64,000 nt of DNA from Campylorhamphus procurvoides. Its lineage: Eukaryota > Chordata > Aves > Passeriformes > Dendrocolaptidae. The stretch lies in NCBI GenBank assembly GCA_013396655.1, contig WBMV01004888.1, forward strand, positions 434,001-498,000, written 5' to 3'. Under the pieces are notes generated by a model. That model was not told where the DNA came from. It saw only the letters and a list, made by a program, of their open reading frames with translations, and made no database searches. The translations under genes were made by a program, and so were the position numbers. Shown here in pieces: positions 61,416 to 64,000 of the stretch (the stretch's first letter is position 1; every line of letters starts with the position of its first letter).

Positions 61416-64000
61416 AGGTACTTTTACCTTGTTTTGAGAGTGGAATTCTGCCAAGACCTTTGACTTAGTGTTGGTTCAAAGTAATTATCTGGTGTGACTT
61501 ATACTGCTTTCTAGAAAAGAAAATCAAAGAGGTGCAGGAAAGTGACTCTCTGTCCTCAAAATTTTTGTTTTTGAGACAGGGTCTCAGATATTCCTATCGC
61601 ATTGCTGCCAACTCCTTACAAATATATCCTGACACAGAGAGATTGCGATAAGGAAGAGTGATGTAGAGATCTCTTGTCAATATGGTTGCCCAAGGGACTT
61701 AGGCTGCCTATGCATTTGTGGAAGCAGGACTTTATGCTGATGACCATTTCTGAATCGTCATGCCTTGAAAGAAAGTAAAACAAAACCAAAGGTTGTCATT
61801 ATAGTCTACTTTCCACCTTGTCTGTTTATCTGTAAGACAAACCAAATAACATTTAACCTGAGTACTTGTCTAGTTTCATTTAAGAAAATCAGATACTCAG
61901 CACTGCTTTTAGTAAGTAGGTCAGAAAACTCCCGAGGGCATCGAACATGCATTTTATGTAAACATGAGTTAGGCAAATGAACTAAAAAAATGGACACAGC
62001 AGATTTTAGTGTTTGCATCATGATCTCTTCTTGGGATTTAAAGGCAACAAAAGAAGCTATAAGAGTCTTACACTATCTTGGCTAAATATCCCTCTTCCAT
62101 AATGTGAAAGGTTGTCTCAGAAATCTTAGGCTTTGTTAGCTTGGGTGTAATACCAGTGTACTTTTCTTAAAGCTTTGGCACTGTCACACCTCACCGTGAC
62201 TGACACAGACTTTGGATATTAGCAGCCTATGTGAAGGGGTTTTGAGCTCAGTTTTCACACCCACAGCATAAGGACAGTGTGTATTCTTCCAGATGCTCCT
62301 GGGTCATTAATGCCTGTTCAGGAGACAGGACAAAATCTGGAGGGCATTAAAACCTTCCTATCCCAAGCCAGGACTCATCAGTTAAAACTCTCAGTCTCTC
62401 ATACATTGTAAGGTTGTCATTGTCTAGTTGATGCAGGGGTTTCAACACTTTTTCCAGCAGCTGGAAGTATTGTATGGCTAAAGTGACTTCCTTTCTTACT
62501 CCAGAAGAGGTTAATAGAGAATGATTAACACAAAATCAATGAGTGAGGAAAATTTCAAACTATGACTCTCTCCTCAGAATGTTTCTTATGATTTGTAGGG
62601 GCTTTAGTGTTATCCAAGCTGAATCCAGCTCTCTTTGGACTTGGGTGTTGTTGGAGGCTGTGAATTTTCACCAGGGAGCAGGACTGCTGTAGGGAAGGGT
62701 TTCCAGAGTTAAGCCTAAGTCTTGCTTTTAATTGAGTTGACTTTATAGTACCACCCTAGTTCCCACCAAACTGGGTTCTGAAGAGGGTACAATTAAATAC
62801 AGTTTTTATTACACTCGTTACTTAGTAATTCACTAAATAATTTACTCAATACTACACCTATTTGATTATCAGTATTTTGGTTTGATGTCTAGATTTTTTA
62901 TTTCCCTTGCACTTTGGTCCTGTTGTACAGTGGCAACCTAAGATCTGTTTGCAGGGTTATTGTATTAGGTAAAGTAATCCTTTTTCTTGGAAACAGTTCC
63001 TTAAATGTGAATTTCTGAGTAACAAAATTGCTTGGAATATATTTTGGAGTGTGATACGTTCTCTTCATATATTCAAGAAGCATCTTCTCTCAAGGTCTTA
63101 CAAGTTGCACAAAAAATGTAGCAATTAACAATAAAATACCCTAGTTTAGGACATCTGAAGGAAAATCCCTTTTGTTTCTCCAGTATTCAGACAGTTTCAT
63201 ATGTGCTAAAGAAATGAAGGACTAAAAAGCTGAAACGTTTCACAAGGAATGCAATTCTGTTCAAAATAGCACAAAAGCATTTTATCTCACTGTGTCAAGG
63301 TCATTTATGGACTCAAAGGCTGCTTCTCTTCCAGAGCATCCCAGCGGTGAGATACCAAATCTTTTCATGGCTGGGTAATGAGTCCCTGCATTTGCCTCTC
63401 TTTTTTTGTCCTTTTGCAGACAGAGAAGGATTAGCAAAAACACACTGCATTGGCTCTGCCTGCATTTGGCAGTGACACAATGACATATACATGTTGTTTG
63501 GTTGAAGGATACAGTTTTTCTGCATTCTGGATTTATTAAAGCCCTTCATGCTGCCTAAGAGAGACTTCTATAGCAAATAGTAGATATATCCAAGCTCTAA
63601 GGGTTGAAACTGAACAGTCTGTCAGTTTGTCCTCCTCTTTATATTGAAGCAAAAGAGATGCCATGATTGACCAGGTTTCAGCTGTTAAAAGTGAGAACCA
63701 AGTGCTTTTTGCTGACATGAAAATTTCAGATGTGGCGGTGTGCTTTTATGACAAGGAAAGGCCCATTTCCCATTTGTCACGGCATTTATGTACTTGTTGC
63801 TCTTATTTCTCTTTAAGTTTCTAGTTTGACTTCATGGACAGTCCATCTTGACCTATCTAGATTGAGAACTACAACTTAGTTCCTAGAATGAATAGAGCAA
63901 TTCGTCATCACCAAAAATATAACCTTTGCTTGCTGGTAAATTAGCAACAAGCAAGCTGCATTTCTCTTAGCTGTATTTGATGTTAAGAATAAACCAGGAA

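Larger units (their letters stand above)
58331..64000. other. Gene-free AT-rich DNA
   Basis: No recognisable gene or clear transposon. The 121-codon frame at 59386-59751 (+) is hydrophobic because it is T-rich, and it lacks any family signature. 60660-60775 is almost pure A and T. A 16-base tandem pair lies at 61384-61415. About 63300-63490 looks non-repetitive and might be conserved. Confidence 0.5.

Overview
The window reads as nuclear DNA from a bird. The evidence is several fossils of the avian LINE CR1, including its terminal ATTCTRTGA-type octamers and pieces of its reverse transcriptase, plus LTR families that I recognise as common in avian genomes. There are also very old MIR-like SINE relics. 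The sequence is AT-rich, CpG-poor and full of short homopolymer tracts. A passerine or other neoavian bird is plausible, but the order cannot be fixed from this sequence alone.

I find no host protein-coding gene, rRNA or tRNA. The longest open frames (145, 137, 124 and 121 codons) have no recognisable domain and no plausible splice context, or lie inside transposon DNA. The window is best read as a gene desert or the inside of a very long intron.

Layout. 1-2.55 kb: featureless. 2.55-3.75 kb: an interrupted LTR, then a 230-bp near-identical duplication that begins exactly at a single N (probable assembly artefact). 3.75-9.8 kb: non-coding, with two candidate homeodomain/POU-type regulatory clusters. 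9.8-14.1 kb: a CR1 copy, two LTRs of one family and a MIR-like relic. 14.1-24.3 kb: non-coding, with a pair of RFX X-box-like palindromes near 15.0 kb. 24.4-27.8 kb: two CR1 copies in opposite orientations, the second cut at another single N. 27.8-46.7 kb: mostly unannotated, with a CTCF-like site at 32.9 kb, a probable LTR at 33.7-34.4 kb, a MIR-like relic at 35.0 kb, a nested minisatellite at 37.1 kb, a short CR1 tail at 37.7 kb and a second CTCF-like site at 43.4 kb facing the first. 46.7-51.9 kb: a truncated endogenous retrovirus end on the minus strand, a CR1 tail and a well-preserved solo LTR. 51.9-64 kb: non-coding, with a CR1 reverse-transcriptase fragment at 56.1-56.3 kb and a possible MIR relic at 58.2 kb.

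I see no operon, CRISPR array, novel gene system or other coordinated coding system. What may deserve attention is regulatory and structural: the RFX pair, the SOX/PBX-MEIS/POU cluster, the inverted OTX/CRX-type site, the converging CTCF-like sites, and two single-N positions that appear to hide assembly errors. All element families were named from memory of consensus sequences, without a database search.
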